From assembly GCA_051861545.1 (NCBI GenBank), contig JBIMKP010000020.1, forward strand, positions 1 to 64,000: a DNA stretch of 64,000 bases, given 5' to 3'. Shown here piece after piece: positions 62,990 to 64,000 of this stretch; position 1 is the first letter of the stretch; each line of letters opens with the position of its first letter. The notes under the pieces are model-generated. The model was not told the origin of the DNA, searched no databases, and saw only the letters and a list, made by a program, of their open reading frames with translations. A program made the translations under genes and the position numbers. This stretch comes from CAISCU01 sp051861545 (GTDB taxonomy: Bacteria; Bacteroidota; Bacteroidia; UKL13-3).

Positions 62990-63063
62990 GTGGTTTTAGC
63001 TCAGTTGGTTAGAGCGCCTGATTGTGGTTCAGGAGGTCGTGGGTTCGAGCCCCATATTCCACC
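62990..63063 (+). tRNA. tRNA-His(GUG)
   Basis: A cloverleaf with D-arm GCTC...GAGC, anticodon stem CCTGA/TCAGG with loop TTGTGGT (anticodon GTG) and T-arm GTGGG-TTCGAGC-CCCAT. G at 62989 provides the G-1 typical of tRNA-His. The acceptor stem GTGGTTT/ATTCCAC has two adjacent T-T mismatches (positions 5-68 and 6-67). CCA is not encoded. The mismatches make the gene slightly suspicious, but the rest is canonical and a promoter and terminator flank it. Confidence 0.87.
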
Positions 63064-63067
63064 CAAA

Positions 63068-63096
63068 GGGAACGATTTTAATCGTTCCCTTTTTTT
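63068..63096 (+). terminator. Terminator of tRNA-His
   Basis: GGGAACGATT (63068-63077) pairs with AATCGTTCCC (63080-63089), with a two-base loop and seven Ts. It starts five bases after the tRNA. The following GTGCCCCAAAT also occurs in the palindrome beside tRNA-Ser. Confidence 0.9.
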
Positions 63097-63263
63097 GTGC
63101 CCCAAATTTAGGTAAACCTTAAAATAAGTTGATTTGGAGATTTTTAGGAATTTACCTCTCCAAAAAACTGTTTAATAATCAATTGATTAATCTATTTGCC
63201 ATTTCAATTTAAAGTCAAAATTGATTCACTGATAAACCTTTGGTAGTTTTCAGAAAAAAAGCT

Positions 63264-64000
63264 GTGGAAAAGGATAAAAATATTATTTCAATAGAAAATC
63301 TAATTTATTCTATCAGGTCGAAACAGGTAATGATTGACAAAGATTTGGCCATGATTTATGGCATTGAAACCAAAGTTTTAAATCAAGCTGTGAAACGAAA
63401 TTTCATGCGTTTTCCCGAAACCTTCAGATTTCAATTAACAGATGATGAATATTGGAGATGTTCAAGGTCACATTTTGTGACCTTGAACATCTCGGAATCA
63501 GCAACTAAATTCAAACGAGGTGAAAACTTAAAATACAAACCTTATGCCTTTACTGAGCAAGGAGTTGCAATGTTATCTGCTGTTTTAAAAAGTGAAACAG
63601 CAATACAACTTAGTATTCAAATTATGGATGCATTTGTAAAGATGAGAAAAATAATTCAGGACCAATCAGGCTTATATCAAAGGCTCAATATGGTTGAAAC
63701 AAAACAAATAGAGGCAGATATAAAGTTTGAAAAAATATTCAATGCATTGGAAGATAAGAATCAAATTCCTGCAAAAGGATTGTTTTTTGATGGCCAAATT
63801 TTTGATGCTTATGTTTTGGTTTCTAAAATAATTCAATCTGCCAAATCATCTATAATTCTGATAGATAATTACCTGGATGAGTCGATTTTGATTATGTTGA
63901 ATAATAGAAATAAAGCTGTAAAAGTAGAATTGTTTTCATCAAATATCAGTAATGAATTTTTGTTGGCATTGAAAAAATATGAGGCACAAAATCCGACTAT
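63264..64000 (+). CDS. ORF6N domain protein, C-terminus cut by the window edge
   Basis: At least 245 residues, running off the right edge. The N-terminal ORF6N domain (about 1-110) reads ENLIYSIRSKQVMIDKDLAMIYG, VLNQAVKRNFMRFPETFRFQLT and PYAFTEQGVAMLSAVLKSE, typical of phage-antirepressor-like proteins common in Bacteroidota. A C-terminal segment (QSAKSSIILIDNYLDESILIMLNNR) resembles the PLD-like domain found attached to such proteins. The start is a GTG at 63264; a TTG at 63240 is also possible. The 166 bases before it hold no gene. It follows a tRNA gene, a usual place for mobile cargo. Confidence 0.85.
   Translation, partial: MEKDKNIISIENLIYSIRSKQVMIDKDLAMIYGIETKVLNQAVKRNFMRFPETFRFQLTDDEYWRCSRSHFVTLNISESATKFKRGENLKYKPYAFTEQGVAMLSAVLKSETAIQLSIQIMDAFVKMRKIIQDQSGLYQRLNMVETKQIEADIKFEKIFNALEDKNQIPAKGLFFDGQIFDAYVLVSKIIQSAKSSIILIDNYLDESILIMLNNRNKAVKVELFSSNISNEFLLALKKYEAQNPT
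63455..63493. repeat. Perfect 18-bp hairpin inside the ORF6N gene
   Basis: GAGATGTTCAAGGTCACA (63455-63472) is the exact reverse complement of 63476-63493, with the loop TTT. It lies within the ORF6N coding sequence, around codons 65-77 (WRCSRSHFVTLNIS), and keeps the frame open. Confidence 0.9.

Noticed and set aside
63455..63493. Terminator inside the ORF6N gene
   Set aside because: The reading frame continues on both sides and no T run follows the stem.
1..64000. CRISPR array, prophage, complete insertion sequence or integrative element
   Set aside because: No regularly spaced repeats with unique spacers, no transposase or integrase gene and no phage structural genes were found. The ORF6N gene alone is not enough to call a prophage.

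Overview
This is an AT-rich chromosomal window from a member of the phylum Bacteroidota. The evidence is two type IX secretion (T9SS) sorting domains (an M43 protease with a type A tail and a PKD protein with a type B/CHU_C tail), a TonB-dependent receptor with a carboxypeptidase-like N-terminal domain, a TamL-type lipoprotein, and promoters of the Bacteroidota form TTTG-N19/20-TAnnTTTG in front of both tRNA genes. A finer taxonomic placement is not possible by eye. I see no CRISPR array, complete insertion sequence, integrase or rRNA operon.

Layout. 1-480: tandem repeats, a nested palindrome and tRNA-Ser(UGA). 488-10316: secreted M43 protease, phosphodiesterase, rhomboid protease, an outer-membrane protein, the serine biosynthesis cluster serC-serA-DUF1015, mtaB and a lipoprotein. 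10317-11263: a palindromic intergenic element and a DUF2721 membrane protein. 11385-15149: a giant PKD/CHU_C surface protein. 15203-19653: a perfect 50-bp palindrome, then tamL-sbtA-sbtB (an outer-membrane assembly protein plus a bicarbonate transporter with its PII-like partner) and a divergent SpoU methyltransferase. 19726-25675: lon, an MFS exporter and a NatAB-like ABC transporter. 26079-27740: two tandem paralogous outer-membrane proteins. 27774-38504 (minus strand): envelope and housekeeping genes: a TonB-dependent receptor, a large TPR protein, a plug-less beta-barrel, murA, a cysteine-less thioredoxin-like protein, grpE and dnaJ.

38649-53392: a surface polysaccharide locus. It contains a multi-SLBB Wza-like exporter, a Wzz-like protein, a Wzx flippase, a perosamine-synthase-like aminotransferase with a PglD/PerB-like acetyltransferase, a Wzy/ligase-like protein, six glycosyltransferases, and a convergent GT14-like glycosyltransferase. 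No initiating sugar-phosphate transferase or sugar dehydratase is present, so those steps must be encoded elsewhere.

53467-62894: mainly oxidative and electrophile stress genes. These are ridA, oxyR divergent from ahpC-ahpD-dps (with a recognisable OxyR-like operator), pepT, ybjQ, a Crp-family regulator, pirin, a YceI protein, a pseudo-receiver protein, a reductase divergent from an HxlR regulator over a palindromic operator, and an exported superoxide dismutase. The window ends with tRNA-His and a truncated ORF6N-domain gene carrying a perfect 18-bp hairpin inside its coding sequence.

Most of the content is ordinary for the phylum. The most unusual signals are the OxyR-like operator, several long intergenic palindromes of different sequence (153-303, 8137-8306, 10632-10680, 15203-15252), the serC-serA-DUF1015 linkage, the Asp-type MurA, the terminator abutting a start codon at 60678, and the hairpin inside the ORF6N gene. 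I did not find a clearly new multi-gene system.
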